A stretch of 64,000 nt of DNA from Treponema saccharophilum DSM 2985 (GTDB lineage: Bacteria; Spirochaetota; Spirochaetia; Treponematales; Treponemataceae): assembly GCF_000255555.1 (NCBI RefSeq), contig NZ_AGRW01000047.1:1-64000 (forward strand), given 5' to 3'. Positions 33,362 to 42,645 of the stretch are shown here, piece after piece. Position 1 is the stretch's first letter; each line of letters starts with the position of its first letter. Position numbers and translations under genes: made by a program. The notes under the pieces are model-generated. The model was not told where the DNA came from. It did no database searches and worked only from the letters and a program-made list of their open reading frames with translations.

Positions 33362-36300
33362 TCAGACAATCTCGTATGTAGTCATCAGCCCCTTTCCCTT
33401 TATGTCGCACTCTATTGGCGGGCTGAACCTGATTCCGCTTCCTTCGAGATGCGCGTATACGGACGGGGAGACGCGTATCGAATTCGTGTTCGCGGCCGTC
33501 TCCATGCGGCTTGCGACGTTGACCGTGTCGCCCCACACGTCGTAGATGAATTTCGTCTTTCCGATGACGCCTGCCGTCGCGGGGCCGCAGTTCATCCCTA
33601 TACGGATGCTGAATTTTATGCGCGCCGTCTTGTTGTACTCCTCGATGTCCTCGAGCATCCCCTTCGCGAATTGCGCCATTATGAGCGCGTGGTCCTTGCG
33701 CGGCGTGGGGATTCCGCTCGCCGCCATGTAGGCGTCGCCGATTGTCTTTATCTTTTCGATTCCGCATTTCCGCGCGCGCTCGTCGAAACGGCTGAATATG
33801 TCGTTGAGCGCGTCCACGATGTCGTCCGCGCTCCATCCGCTTGAAGTCTTCGTGAATCCGACGATGTCGGAGAAGAGAATCGTGACGTCCTTGAAATTCT
33901 CGCCTATCGAGCGTATTCCGTCCTTCAGCTCGTCGGCAATCTTGTCGGGGAGGATTGCCCTTATCAGCATGTCGGACTTCTCCTTCTCAAGCTGCAGCTC
34001 GCTCGTGCGCTGCCTGACCATCTTCTCGAGCCGTATGTTCTCAAGTTTCATGCGCCGCTGCTTCGTGTAAACTACTGCGGCGCCGCTTCCGATTGTCGTG
34101 ACGAATATGACAATCCAGAAAATCGGCATCTGGTAGAAATGCGGTTTCTGCACGAAAAGCACCGCCTTCGCCTGCTCGGAGACGAACCCGTCGCCGTTTA
34201 TCGCGTTCACGAGGAAATTGTGCTTGCCCGGGCTGAGGTTCGTGTACGAGAGCGTGCGCATCGGGCTCGGCGCGCTGAACTCGTCCTCGAAGTGCGTGAG
34301 CTTGTGCGTGAACTGTATTCTCTCCGGCGCGTCGAAGCTCAGGCCGGTGAATTTTATCTCGATTCGTTTCGTCCCCGGCTTGAGGATTATCGAGTCCTCG
34401 AGGTTCGTGTACGTCGTATTGTCCACAGTCACGCTCTCAATCTGCACGAGCGGCATGACCGGGTTTTTCGTCACCCGCACCGGGTCGTAGACGGCGATTC
34501 CGTCGACCATCGTGAACCAGAGCCTGCCGTGCCTGTCGACTATGCTTCTCGCCGTCGATGTCGGGCCGTCCGAGTCGAGCCCGTCGTTCCGGTTGTAGTA
34601 TTTTGCCGAGACCTTCTCTTTCTTTCCCGCCGCGACGTCGAGGAAATCCTCCATGGGCGCGGATGCGATTCCGTGGTTGCTCGTGTACCAGAGGTTTGCC
34701 GACTCCGGGAGAATCTGGAAGACCGAGTCCGTCCCGAGCCCGTTCTCCGAGCAGATGTTCCCGAAAACGGGCTTTCCTGACTGTTCCGGGTTGAAATTCA
34801 TAATCCGCGACACGCCGATTCCCGTGCATATCCAGTACGAGCCGTCCGCGTCCTGCGTCATCTTGAAAATGACGTTTCCGGCAAGCCCGTCCTCCGAGTC
34901 GATGTGGCCGAGAATCCGCTCGTCCTTCATAAGGTAGATTCCGTTTCCGTCCGTTCCTATCCATATGACGCCGTTCGAGTCCTGGAGGAGCGCCATGATG
35001 TACTCGTTCTCGAGGCCGTCCGCCTTCCTGAAATTCCGTATCGAGCCGTCCTTCCGTATGATGCTCAGTCCTGTCGTCGTCCCGGCGTACACGTCGCCGT
35101 TCGCCGCCTCTATCGCGACCCTGACCTTGTTCCCGACAAGACCGTCGTCCGTCGTCCACGAGCGCATTCCGTCCTTCCCGTACCGTATCAGCGCGGGCTT
35201 CGTATAGCAGCAGATTAGGAGGTCGTCGTTTCGCGTGCGGTGGATGTCGCGAATCCTGATTCCCTTCGTCGCCGCGACAAGCTCGTTCTCCTTGAACGAT
35301 TCGCCGTCGTAGAACATCATGCCGCTGTCCGTCCCCGCCCAGATTGCCCCCGATTTGTCCTCCGAGAGCGAATTCACCGTCACGCCGAGCCTGTGCATCT
35401 TGAATTTCCCGTGGGTGAGCTTTCCGATTCCGTTCCTGTCCGTCGCGAGCCAGATGTTCCCCTCGCGGTCGCTGATGATTTTGTTGATTGTGGCGGAGCC
35501 GAGGATGTCGTCCTTGTACTCGAAGTATTCGCCGCCGTCCTGAACGACGACGCCTTTTTCCGTGCCGAACCAGATTGTTCCCTGCGCCGTCGCGCACATC
35601 GTCATCGTCGGGACGCGGTCGATTATCGTCCCCGATTTTATCCGCTCGACGACGCCGTTGTTCATCGTGACGATTCCGTTCTCCGCAAGCGCGAGGTAGA
35701 ATTTCCCCTTCAGGTCCTGCGTTATCGCGGTGACGAAGTAGCTACCGAACGGCTCAAGCTCGGGCCGCATCCGGAAAAGCCCGTCGCTGAAAAGAAAAAG
35801 CCCTCTCTCGTTCGCGGTCAAAAGCCAGATTCGCCCCGCCGTGTCGCAGTAAAGCGCGCGCGCGATTATTCCCTGCGCCGTCGCCCCCGACTCGAACTGC
35901 GGCGTCATCATGTGCCCGTCCGGCGTAACGTACACGACGCCTGCTGCAGTCCCCACCCAGATGTTGCCCGACTTGTCCTCGACGAGCGCGCGCACGGAGT
36001 TGTTCGGAAGCCCGTTTTTCGTCGTGAACGTCCTGTTTCCGTTTCGGGACAGCTGCTGAAGCCCCTCGTCGTTCGAGCCTATCCAGATGTCGCCTTTTGA
36101 ATCCTGGATGACGTTCCGCACCGACACGAACGAAAGCCCGTTGTCCTTCGTCTTCTTGAACGTGTTGAATTCGACGCCGTCGAACCTGACAAGCCCCTCG
36201 TATGTTCCTATGTTTATGAAACCGTCTTTCGTCTGAATGATGTCCGTCGCCGTCGTTCCCGTAAGCCCGCCGAACGCCCCCCACGTCTGCGAGACGTAGT

Positions 36301-36388
36301 TGTCGAAAAAGGAATCCTGCGCGGGCGTTGCGGCGCAGACTATGATTGAGCTGAATATCGCGATGAGTGTAGCAAGCACTTTTTTCAT
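33362..36388 (-). CDS. membrane sensor adenylate cyclase with two-component-type propellers and Y_Y_Y domain
   Basis: A 1008-residue protein. A signal peptide (MKKVLATLIAIFSSIIVCAA) is followed by about 14 propeller blades of the form SKGDIWIGSNDEGLQQLSRN to about residue 670. A Y_Y_Y immunoglobulin-like domain is at about 680-745 and one membrane helix near 755. A coiled coil precedes a class III cyclase domain from about 830. The two metal-binding Asp residues are in LFSDIVGFT and IKTIGDAYM. Adenine-specificity residues Lys (EKIKTIGD) and Asp (IYDVWGD) are present, and NVASRMET gives the Asn/Arg pair. The input half is that of Bacteroides hybrid two-component glycan sensors, but the output is cAMP synthesis. 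It heads an operon with the UrtA-like and CmpB-like genes. Confidence 0.92.
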   Translation of the reverse strand: MKKVLATLIAIFSSIIVCAATPAQDSFFDNYVSQTWGAFGGLTGTTATDIIQTKDGFINIGTYEGLVRFDGVEFNTFKKTKDNGLSFVSVRNVIQDSKGDIWIGSNDEGLQQLSRNGNRTFTTKNGLPNNSVRALVEDKSGNIWVGTAAGVVYVTPDGHMMTPQFESGATAQGIIARALYCDTAGRIWLLTANERGLFLFSDGLFRMRPELEPFGSYFVTAITQDLKGKFYLALAENGIVTMNNGVVERIKSGTIIDRVPTMTMCATAQGTIWFGTEKGVVVQDGGEYFEYKDDILGSATINKIISDREGNIWLATDRNGIGKLTHGKFKMHRLGVTVNSLSEDKSGAIWAGTDSGMMFYDGESFKENELVAATKGIRIRDIHRTRNDDLLICCYTKPALIRYGKDGMRSWTTDDGLVGNKVRVAIEAANGDVYAGTTTGLSIIRKDGSIRNFRKADGLENEYIMALLQDSNGVIWIGTDGNGIYLMKDERILGHIDSEDGLAGNVIFKMTQDADGSYWICTGIGVSRIMNFNPEQSGKPVFGNICSENGLGTDSVFQILPESANLWYTSNHGIASAPMEDFLDVAAGKKEKVSAKYYNRNDGLDSDGPTSTARSIVDRHGRLWFTMVDGIAVYDPVRVTKNPVMPLVQIESVTVDNTTYTNLEDSIILKPGTKRIEIKFTGLSFDAPERIQFTHKLTHFEDEFSAPSPMRTLSYTNLSPGKHNFLVNAINGDGFVSEQAKAVLFVQKPHFYQMPIFWIVIFVTTIGSGAAVVYTKQRRMKLENIRLEKMVRQRTSELQLEKEKSDMLIRAILPDKIADELKDGIRSIGENFKDVTILFSDIVGFTKTSSGWSADDIVDALNDIFSRFDERARKCGIEKIKTIGDAYMAASGIPTPRKDHALIMAQFAKGMLEDIEEYNKTARIKFSIRIGMNCGPATAGVIGKTKFIYDVWGDTVNVASRMETAANTNSIRVSPSVYAHLEGSGIRFSPPIECDIKGKGLMTTYEIV

Positions 36389-36600
36389 GTCTCCCATTAT
36401 CCGGCTAAAACGGCTTTTTTTCAAATAAATTTTAAGAGTCCTTCCGGAACGCGTTTTTTCATATATTTTTGTCTGTAAAATCCAAATTTTAGCTTTTTTG
36501 AACTTTTTCGATGGATGCGTCATTTTGTTCAAAAAATTGATATTTTTCGGCTATTGAGTGATAAATAATTCAGCCATTAGTGAAAAACAAGGAGGAAGTC
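36389..36600. promoter_or_regulatory. divergent promoter region between sensor cyclase and surface lipoprotein
   Basis: This 212-base AT-rich interval separates the two divergent transcripts, in strong contrast to the GC-rich genes around it. For the plus strand a candidate promoter is TTGATA (36537-36542), 17 bases, GATAAA (36560-36565). GGAGG lies at 36591-36595 before the ATG at 36601. No clear CRP-type palindrome was found by eye. Confidence 0.45.
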
Positions 36601-37770
36601 ATGAAAAAAATCACCAGAAAAATAGCGCTTGCGCTTGTGGCGGCAGGATTCGCTTTTGCCTTTTCGTCGTGCAGCGACGGCAGCGACGAAGAGCCCGTTG
36701 CAGAAAACCCTAAGAGCAATGTCGAGGATTCCGTTGACGGAAACGAGATTACATTCAACGTGAATGCGGCATCCACAAATGCGGAAAAAACAGTTCTTCT
36801 CATAAAATACGACAGGAGCGCCGCCGGCGCGGACGAGCTTGTCAAAATCGAGAACGCGGAAATCACGGTCACGAAGAACGGGACTGCGCTCAAGACAATC
36901 GGCAAGATTGAATTCGCGCTCGACGAATACGGCTCGTCATTCTCGGGGAAAAACGGAAAGATAACAGACAGCAGCGACATGAAGGAATACAAGGCGAAGA
37001 TTTCCATCGGCGCGACAGTTGCAAGCGGGGACAAAATCACCGTGAAGATTGAGAAGGGAAAGATTACGGGAGCCGGAGCCGAAAAAGTGAAGTTCTCGGA
37101 TATTCTCGTCGCGCTCGTTGATATCGACCCGTCTGCCGACTACTACAAGGAACTTTGCGCTAATACCGAAGAATACAAGCCGCTCGTCTCTGAAAAGCCC
37201 GCGAACGAGGAACCGAAAAACGAGGAACCGAAAAACGAGGAACCGAAAAACGAGGAACCGAAAAGCGAGGAACCGAAATCAGAGGAACCGAAATCAGAGG
37301 AAGCCCCGGCGGCGAACGAGATGGTTTTCAATGTGACGGAGGCTTCGACAAATAATGATAACACCGTCCTCCTCATCAAATACGACAGGAGCGCCGCCGG
37401 CGCGGAGGAGCTTGTCACAGTCGAGAACGCGGAAATCACGGTCACGAAGAACGGGACTGCTCTCAAGACAATCGACAAAATTGAATTCGCGCTCGACGAA
37501 TACGGCTCGTCATTCTCCGGAAAGACCGGGCAGCTCACCGATACGAGCGACAGGAAAGAATACAAGGCGAAGATTTCCATCGGCGCGACAGTCGCTGCGG
37601 GCGATGTCATAAAAGTCACGTTCGTGAAGGGCGATATAACAGGAGCGGGGTCTTCAAAAATCAAGGCTTCCGACATTCAGGTGGCGCTCGTTGATGTTGC
37701 TGAGGCTGCCGGCTGGTACAAGGAGCTTTGCGAGAACGAATACAAGCCAATCGTTTTCGGGCAGAACTAG
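36601..37770 (+). CDS. surface lipoprotein with two duplicated domains and a Glu-Pro-Lys linker
   Basis: A 389-residue lipoprotein (lipobox FAFSSC). Two copies of a beta-rich domain of about 135 residues, each beginning NExxFNVxxASTN and containing LIKYDRSAAGAEELV and IEFALDEYGSSFSGK, are joined by a linker of EEPKN repeated three times and EEPKS repeated three times. The start was set at 36601 after AAGGAGG. No family is recognised; the domain may be a binding or adhesion module. It precedes the GH16 gene and is divergent from the glycan-type sensor, so a role in polysaccharide capture is plausible. Confidence 0.75.
   Translation: MKKITRKIALALVAAGFAFAFSSCSDGSDEEPVAENPKSNVEDSVDGNEITFNVNAASTNAEKTVLLIKYDRSAAGADELVKIENAEITVTKNGTALKTIGKIEFALDEYGSSFSGKNGKITDSSDMKEYKAKISIGATVASGDKITVKIEKGKITGAGAEKVKFSDILVALVDIDPSADYYKELCANTEEYKPLVSEKPANEEPKNEEPKNEEPKNEEPKSEEPKSEEPKSEEAPAANEMVFNVTEASTNNDNTVLLIKYDRSAAGAEELVTVENAEITVTKNGTALKTIDKIEFALDEYGSSFSGKTGQLTDTSDRKEYKAKISIGATVAAGDVIKVTFVKGDITGAGSSKIKASDIQVALVDVAEAAGWYKELCENEYKPIVFGQN
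36801..37514 (+). repeat. intragenic duplication within the lipoprotein gene
   Basis: Bases from 36801 to about 36940 are nearly identical to those from 37374 to about 37514 (offset 573 bases, 191 codons), with only a few synonymous and substituting differences. Between them, 37202-37300 holds a 15-bp tandem repeat coding the EEPKN/EEPKS linker. The high nucleotide identity implies a recent duplication or ongoing gene conversion. Confidence 0.85.
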
Positions 37771-37876
37771 CGATGGAAAACCCGTAAAAACGGGCAGCAA
37801 CCAAGAAAATCAACCTCCACGCCGTGGGTCTGACGCCTGCGGCGTTTCGGGGTATGTTGAGAGGATTAAGGAAAGA

Positions 37877-40180
37877 ATGAAAGCAAGAGGAATTGCAGGA
37901 ACGGTCTTCGCGCTGTCGCTTGTGGCATCGGGCGCGCTTGCCGGAGCGCAGGGAAAGCCCTCCGCCTACACGGAAAAAGACGTCGTGTGGGTTGAGGATT
38001 TCAATGGAAAGAAAATCAACAAGAAGGACTGGAATTTCGAGTTCCACGAGCCGGGCTGGGTCAACGCGGAGCTCCAGAGCTACGACGACTCAAAGGAGAA
38101 CACGTACCTCAAGGACGGCTGCCTCGTAATCCAGGCAATCAAGAAGGACGGCAAGGACGGAAAGAGCGCGTACACGTCGGGACGCATCAACACGCAGGGA
38201 AAGCACGCGTTCAAGTACGGAAGATTCGAGTCGCGCCTCCGCGTGCCGAAGGGGAAGGGATTCCTCCCCGCGTTCTGGATGATGCCGGACGACGAAAGCT
38301 ACTACGGGCAGTGGCCGAAATGCGGCGAGATTGACATCATGGAGGTTCTCGGCGACGACATCTCCAAGCTTTACGGGACGATACACTTCGGCGAGCCTCA
38401 CGGAATGGTTCAGGGAACGCATACTTTGAACGAGGGAAATTTCTCCGACGAATTCCACACGTTCGCCGTCGAATGGGAGCCGGGCGAGATACGCTGGTAC
38501 TGCGACGGAGTGAACTACAAGACGGCGAACGACTGGTTCACCAAAAGACCGGGATTCGGCGAGCAGACATATCCGGCGCCGTTCGACCAGCCCTTCTACG
38601 TTATCCTCAACGTCGCTGTCGGCGGCTCGTGGGTCGGCTATCCCGACGAGACGACAGATTTCGACCCCGCTAAGGACGACGCGAAGATGTACGTCGATTA
38701 CGTGAAAGTCTACCAGAAAAAATCGTACGACGAGAACGTCGAGCGCCCCGAGCGCGCCCCTGTCGTCGCTGTCGTCGATTCGACGGGAAATATGCTCAAG
38801 CAGAATGCCGGAAGCTGGGAATTCCTCACGGCGGGCGGCGGAAAAGGCTCCGTCAAGGGCGACGGGAAATCGCACGACATCATCACCGACGAGGCGGGAA
38901 GCCTTGAGTATTCGATTCAGTATGTCCAGCCGCATGTCGCCCTCAACAAGGGATGCACCTACCGCTATTCGTTCGACGCGAGCGCTGACGAGACAAGGAC
39001 GATAATCACGGGCATTTCCGCGCCGAACAGCAGCTACGCGAGACGGTTCGGAGACGTGAAGGTCGAGCTTACGCCGCAGAACCGCCACTTCAGCTTCGAC
39101 TTCACGATGGACGCCGAGGACGATTCGGAGTGCCGCCTCGAGTACAACTGCGGCGCGCAGGGCTCGAAGGCTGCCGTCCACATCTCGAACGTTCGTCTTG
39201 AGAAAATCAAGGACGCGGCGCCGCTGACAGGACGGCAGAGCCTCCCCGACGGAAACTACATCGAGAACGGCCAGTTCCAGGAAGGGAAGGGAAGGCTCGG
39301 CGGATGGGCTTCCGTCAACAATGCGGGCGCGAAAATCTCCGTGACGGGCGGACGCGCGAGGATGCTTTCCGTCGCCTCCCCGGCAAAAACGGCCGCTGAC
39401 GGCGTTAAGCTCGTCCAGAAAGGCATCCCCCTCGTGCGCGGGAAGAACTACGTCGTGAAATTCGACGCGGCGCTTGACGCATCGACGGCAAAGAAGGCGG
39501 AAATCGCCGTGAAATGCGGCTCGTTCGAGCGCACGGCAGCGCTCAAGGGCGTGAAGAAGGACAAGAAGAGCGGCGAGGCGCAGCTTGCCCACTTCGAGTG
39601 GACATACACGCCCGAGGAAACTGCGGATGCGGATTTCGAGCTTCTTCTCGGAACTGACAAAGGAACGGTTTTCGTCGACAACGTAGTCATCAAGGAGAAC
39701 TGCGTCCTGCACAACGGCTCGTTCGAGTCCGGAAAGAGCGGCTGGGAGCTGTACGCGAACGAAAGCTCGTCGGCGTCGTTCGACGTGGTGAAGAAGGACG
39801 GAATCCCGAGCGCCGCCGTCTCGATTTCAGAGACGGGGCCGATGGACTGGATGATTCAGCTCAAGCAGACGGGACGCCTTCTTGAGAAAGAAAAAACGTA
39901 CACGATGAAGCTTTCCGCCGAGTGCGACATCGAGCGCTCGATAATGCTCGCGATGCAGCGCGACGGCGCGAAGGACGACGACTGGTTCCCGTATTCGGGC
40001 ACGCAGGTGTTCAAGGTCGGGCCGGGGCGCAAGGATTACAGCTGGAAATTCACCATGCCGCGCGCGACCGACGAGAACGTCATCTTCACGATTTCGATGG
40101 GAGCGGTCGCGGGAAAGAAAATCTCGTCGAACCACACGGTTTCGATAAGCGCGATTTCCGTGGAGGAAGTTGCGGAATGA
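37877..40180 (+). CDS. secreted GH16 beta-glucanase with three CBM4/9-like modules
   Basis: A 767-residue secreted enzyme with signal peptide MKARGIAGTVFALSLVASGALAG. The GH16 domain (about 30-285) has the catalytic box CGEIDIMEVLG near residues 150-158, with the nucleophile and acid/base Glu flanking Asp, plus GRFESRLRVPKGKGFLPAFWMM and YVILNVAVGGSW. This suggests laminarinase or lichenase activity on beta-1,3- or mixed-linked glucan. Three beta-sandwich modules of the CBM4/9 type follow; two open with YIENGQF and VLHNGSFESGKSGWEL. The start at 37877 has AAGGA upstream. A strong terminator follows. Confidence 0.92.
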   Translation: MKARGIAGTVFALSLVASGALAGAQGKPSAYTEKDVVWVEDFNGKKINKKDWNFEFHEPGWVNAELQSYDDSKENTYLKDGCLVIQAIKKDGKDGKSAYTSGRINTQGKHAFKYGRFESRLRVPKGKGFLPAFWMMPDDESYYGQWPKCGEIDIMEVLGDDISKLYGTIHFGEPHGMVQGTHTLNEGNFSDEFHTFAVEWEPGEIRWYCDGVNYKTANDWFTKRPGFGEQTYPAPFDQPFYVILNVAVGGSWVGYPDETTDFDPAKDDAKMYVDYVKVYQKKSYDENVERPERAPVVAVVDSTGNMLKQNAGSWEFLTAGGGKGSVKGDGKSHDIITDEAGSLEYSIQYVQPHVALNKGCTYRYSFDASADETRTIITGISAPNSSYARRFGDVKVELTPQNRHFSFDFTMDAEDDSECRLEYNCGAQGSKAAVHISNVRLEKIKDAAPLTGRQSLPDGNYIENGQFQEGKGRLGGWASVNNAGAKISVTGGRARMLSVASPAKTAADGVKLVQKGIPLVRGKNYVVKFDAALDASTAKKAEIAVKCGSFERTAALKGVKKDKKSGEAQLAHFEWTYTPEETADADFELLLGTDKGTVFVDNVVIKENCVLHNGSFESGKSGWELYANESSSASFDVVKKDGIPSAAVSISETGPMDWMIQLKQTGRLLEKEKTYTMKLSAECDIERSIMLAMQRDGAKDDDWFPYSGTQVFKVGPGRKDYSWKFTMPRATDENVIFTISMGAVAGKKISSNHTVSISAISVEEVAE

Positions 40181-40209
40181 TTTCCGCGTGACAGCGCACC
40201 TTTGCAATT

Positions 40210-40242
40210 ATCCCCCCGCAGTGTCTTTCGCCGCGGGGGGAT
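40210..40242 (+). terminator. rho-independent terminator of the GH16 gene
   Basis: ATCCCCCCGC pairs with GCGGGGGGAT over 10 bp with a 13-base loop, followed by TTTTCTTTG. The remaining 220 bases to the convergent MFS gene show no gene. Confidence 0.92.
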
Positions 40243-40465
40243 TTTTCTTTGTCCTGTCCGGATTTTGGCGGGTGCGTGTTTTTCTCCGGGTGCCGTTCGG
40301 GACATGTGCTTCATCTCCGTCTTGCAGCCTGAGATGCCGGAACAAGCTTTCTTGCGGAAGCCGCCGGCATGGAAAACGCTGCGCCGACCGTTTTCTTCCA
40401 TACGTAAGCGATTTTCTGCGCGCCCTTTTTCGTCGCCATTCGCTCCCCGAGCGGGAAAACGAAAG

Positions 40466-41638
40466 TCAGACGCCTGCCGGCCGCTTTTGGCACTGCTTGT
40501 GCGACAGCTCAAGGAAGCCGAAATTGATGAGCATGAAAAAGAGGATGTACCACGGCATTATCCAGATTCCGACAATCTGTTGCAGCTGCCCGAAAACCAT
40601 CGGCATGAAAGTCGTCCCGACATACGCCGATGCCATCTGCAGTCCGATTGCCGACGCGCTGTATTTCTTCCCGAACTTTGCCGGCGCCATGTGCTGGATT
40701 CCAGGATAGACGGGCCCCATTCCGCACCCGATTGTCACGAATCCGACCGCGGCAAGGACGTAGTTGTCGGGCGAGGCGAGCACGAGGAGAATCCCGACGA
40801 ATTCGACAAGGATTCCGAATCTGATGAGCTTCTTGTCGCCGAGCTTGTTCGACACAAGTCCCGATACTATTCGACCAAGCATGAGACCGCCGAAGATGAG
40901 CGAGGCGAACGACGCGACAATCTCCTTCGAAAGACCTTCCTTCGTGCCCGCAAAGTAGCTTGAGGTCCACAAAAAGCATGTCGCCTCGCCCGCGCAGTAG
41001 CCGAAGAAAGAGATGAGCGTCGAGAGTACGCCCGGGGCTTTTAACGTCTGCCTGATTCCTTTCGAACCCGAATCGTCTTCTTTTTGGCTTTTCTCGTTTT
41101 TCGACCACAGCGAGAACGAGACGATTACGACAAGGAGAATCAGCGCCTGCATGTATGATGTCCATCTGTAGCCCTCGTTCCATTGCGCGTGCTTGAGGGC
41201 TGCCGCCATGATGTTCGGGCTGATTACGGCTCCGACCCCGTAAAAGCAGTGCAGGAAATTCATCACCGAACCTGAATAATTGCTCGCGACGTAGTGGTTC
41301 ACCGCCGCGTCGATTGCGCCCGCTCCGAAACCATACGGGACAGCGAACAGGAAAAGCATGAAATACGCGCTTGAGAACGAGAATCCGAGCAGTCCGAGCA
41401 CGGTGAGCGAGATGGAAACAGCCACAATCCATTTCGTGTGCACTTTCTGAATGAGCTTCGGGCTGAGCAATGCCGAGATAATCGTCATGAACGCAATCGT
41501 CATCGAGACGTAGCCGGCATACGACGAGGGTACGCCGAACGCTTTGTGCATGGTCGGCCACCCCGCACCCAAAAGCGAGTCCGGAAGGCCGAGGCTGACA
41601 AATATGAGGTAGATGACGGCAAGAAGCAGTGAAGCCAT
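40466..41638 (-). CDS. major facilitator superfamily transporter (FucP-like sugar type)
   Basis: A 390-residue transporter with 12 predicted helices. The N-terminus LIFVSLGLPDSLLGAGWPTMHKAF, then PYGFGAGAIDAAVNHYVA, NFLHCFYGVGAVISPNI and FGYCAGEATCFLW, match the FucP/glucose-type MFS subfamily. The last third contains GCGMGPVYPGIQHMAPAKFG. A sugar substrate is likely and would fit the adjacent glucanase, but they are separate convergent transcripts. AGGAG lies before the start. Confidence 0.85.
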   Translation of the reverse strand: MASLLLAVIYLIFVSLGLPDSLLGAGWPTMHKAFGVPSSYAGYVSMTIAFMTIISALLSPKLIQKVHTKWIVAVSISLTVLGLLGFSFSSAYFMLFLFAVPYGFGAGAIDAAVNHYVASNYSGSVMNFLHCFYGVGAVISPNIMAAALKHAQWNEGYRWTSYMQALILLVVIVSFSLWSKNEKSQKEDDSGSKGIRQTLKAPGVLSTLISFFGYCAGEATCFLWTSSYFAGTKEGLSKEIVASFASLIFGGLMLGRIVSGLVSNKLGDKKLIRFGILVEFVGILLVLASPDNYVLAAVGFVTIGCGMGPVYPGIQHMAPAKFGKKYSASAIGLQMASAYVGTTFMPMVFGQLQQIVGIWIMPWYILFFMLINFGFLELSHKQCQKRPAGV

Positions 41639-41779
41639 ATAATTCTCCTTTGTGTAGCAGAGCTGTTCTGAAACCGAGGTTTCCGAACAGGTTTAGTAAA
41701 AATCGCATTCTGAATTTGCGTTGGCCAGATGCTCAACCGCGCTTTCCTTGCGAAAGCCGTTCGGCATGACGGCGGAATC

Positions 41780-42472
41780 TCAGCCCATTTTCCTTTCGTG
41801 TTCCAAAATCCATCCGATTGCTTTTGCCATCCGATTCTCGCAGTCGGCAAAATGATTTCCGGCGTTGAGCTCGAACTGAACGGCGATTCCGTTTCCTTTC
41901 AGAATCCCAAAAAGGCGCTCGGCGTTTTCCTGCACTGTGGCGAGCGTTTTGTTCCTCGCCTTCGATTCCGCATCTCCGAGCGAAAGGTACACCGCGTCGG
42001 GTTTTCTGCGGAACGATTGGCTTTGCGCGAAATCCAAAAAGCGCGGGAACCACAACGACGCAGAAGCGGTTGCGATTCTTGAAAAGAGGCCGCTCTTGTA
42101 TGAAGCGTAAAGCGCGAAAAGCCCCCCGAGAGAATAGCCGGCGATTGCGGTGTAAGAAGGCGTTGCGCGGAGTCTTTCCATGATTGCGGGAATGATTTTT
42201 GAAGAAAGCAGGGCGAGGTATTCGTCTGCCTTTCCGGAAAACGGCTCGCCGTTTCTGTAAATCGGCGGATTTTCCCACGGTGTCATATCAGCGTTCCAGC
42301 CGAGATTCGAGATTGCGGCGAGCGTGAACGGCTTTGCGCCGAGAAGCGCGCACTCCCTGAAAACGCGCTCGCCCTCGCCCGAATAGGTGTTCAGGATGAC
42401 GAGCGGGCTTCCCTCATTGTCCGTCCCGAACAAACCGATTTTCTTTCCGCCGATTTCAAAAGATTCCGCCAT
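41780..42472 (-). CDS. alpha/beta-hydrolase, esterase-D/enterochelin-esterase type
   Basis: A 230-residue hydrolase. IAGYSLGGLFALYASYKSGLF holds the nucleophile elbow (Ser in GYSLGG). YLSLGDAESKARN carries a candidate acidic residue and ELNAGNHFADCENRM the His. This matches the putative esterase family of iron-chelate and feruloyl esterases. The start at 42472 was chosen over in-frame sites at 42484 and 42556 on spacing from GGAGGAATGGACGGA. No signal peptide is present, so it is cytoplasmic. Confidence 0.8.
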   Translation of the reverse strand: MAESFEIGGKKIGLFGTDNEGSPLVILNTYSGEGERVFRECALLGAKPFTLAAISNLGWNADMTPWENPPIYRNGEPFSGKADEYLALLSSKIIPAIMERLRATPSYTAIAGYSLGGLFALYASYKSGLFSRIATASASLWFPRFLDFAQSQSFRRKPDAVYLSLGDAESKARNKTLATVQENAERLFGILKGNGIAVQFELNAGNHFADCENRMAKAIGWILEHERKMG

Positions 42473-42645
42473 GATTCCGTCCATTCCTCCGCTTGCGCCT
42501 GAAATACTAGCCGCAAGCGGAGGAAGCGTAAAGCGTCCGGCATCGCATTCGTGCAAAGCCGGACGCGGGCTTGCGTTTTTTGTCAGAGTTTCATGCAGAA
42601 AAACGACAGCATGTTTTTTTTTGACTGTCCCACGGCAGTCATTTT

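Noticed and set aside
35240-36100. 286-residue plus-strand ORF opposite the sensor cyclase.
   Set aside because: It is an antisense shadow of the repeated propeller codons with no RBS.
36397-36532. Longer N-terminus for the sensor cyclase starting at 36532.
   Set aside because: It would add a basic 48-residue extension in AT-rich non-coding-like DNA before a good signal peptide.
38090-39712. 540-residue minus-strand ORF.
   Set aside because: It is the antisense shadow of the GH16 gene, with an unrealistic Arg/Val/Leu/Asp composition.
40243-40465. Minus-strand frame between the GH16 terminator and the MFS gene.
   Set aside because: Arg/Lys/Gly-rich with no start context or family signal; most likely non-coding.
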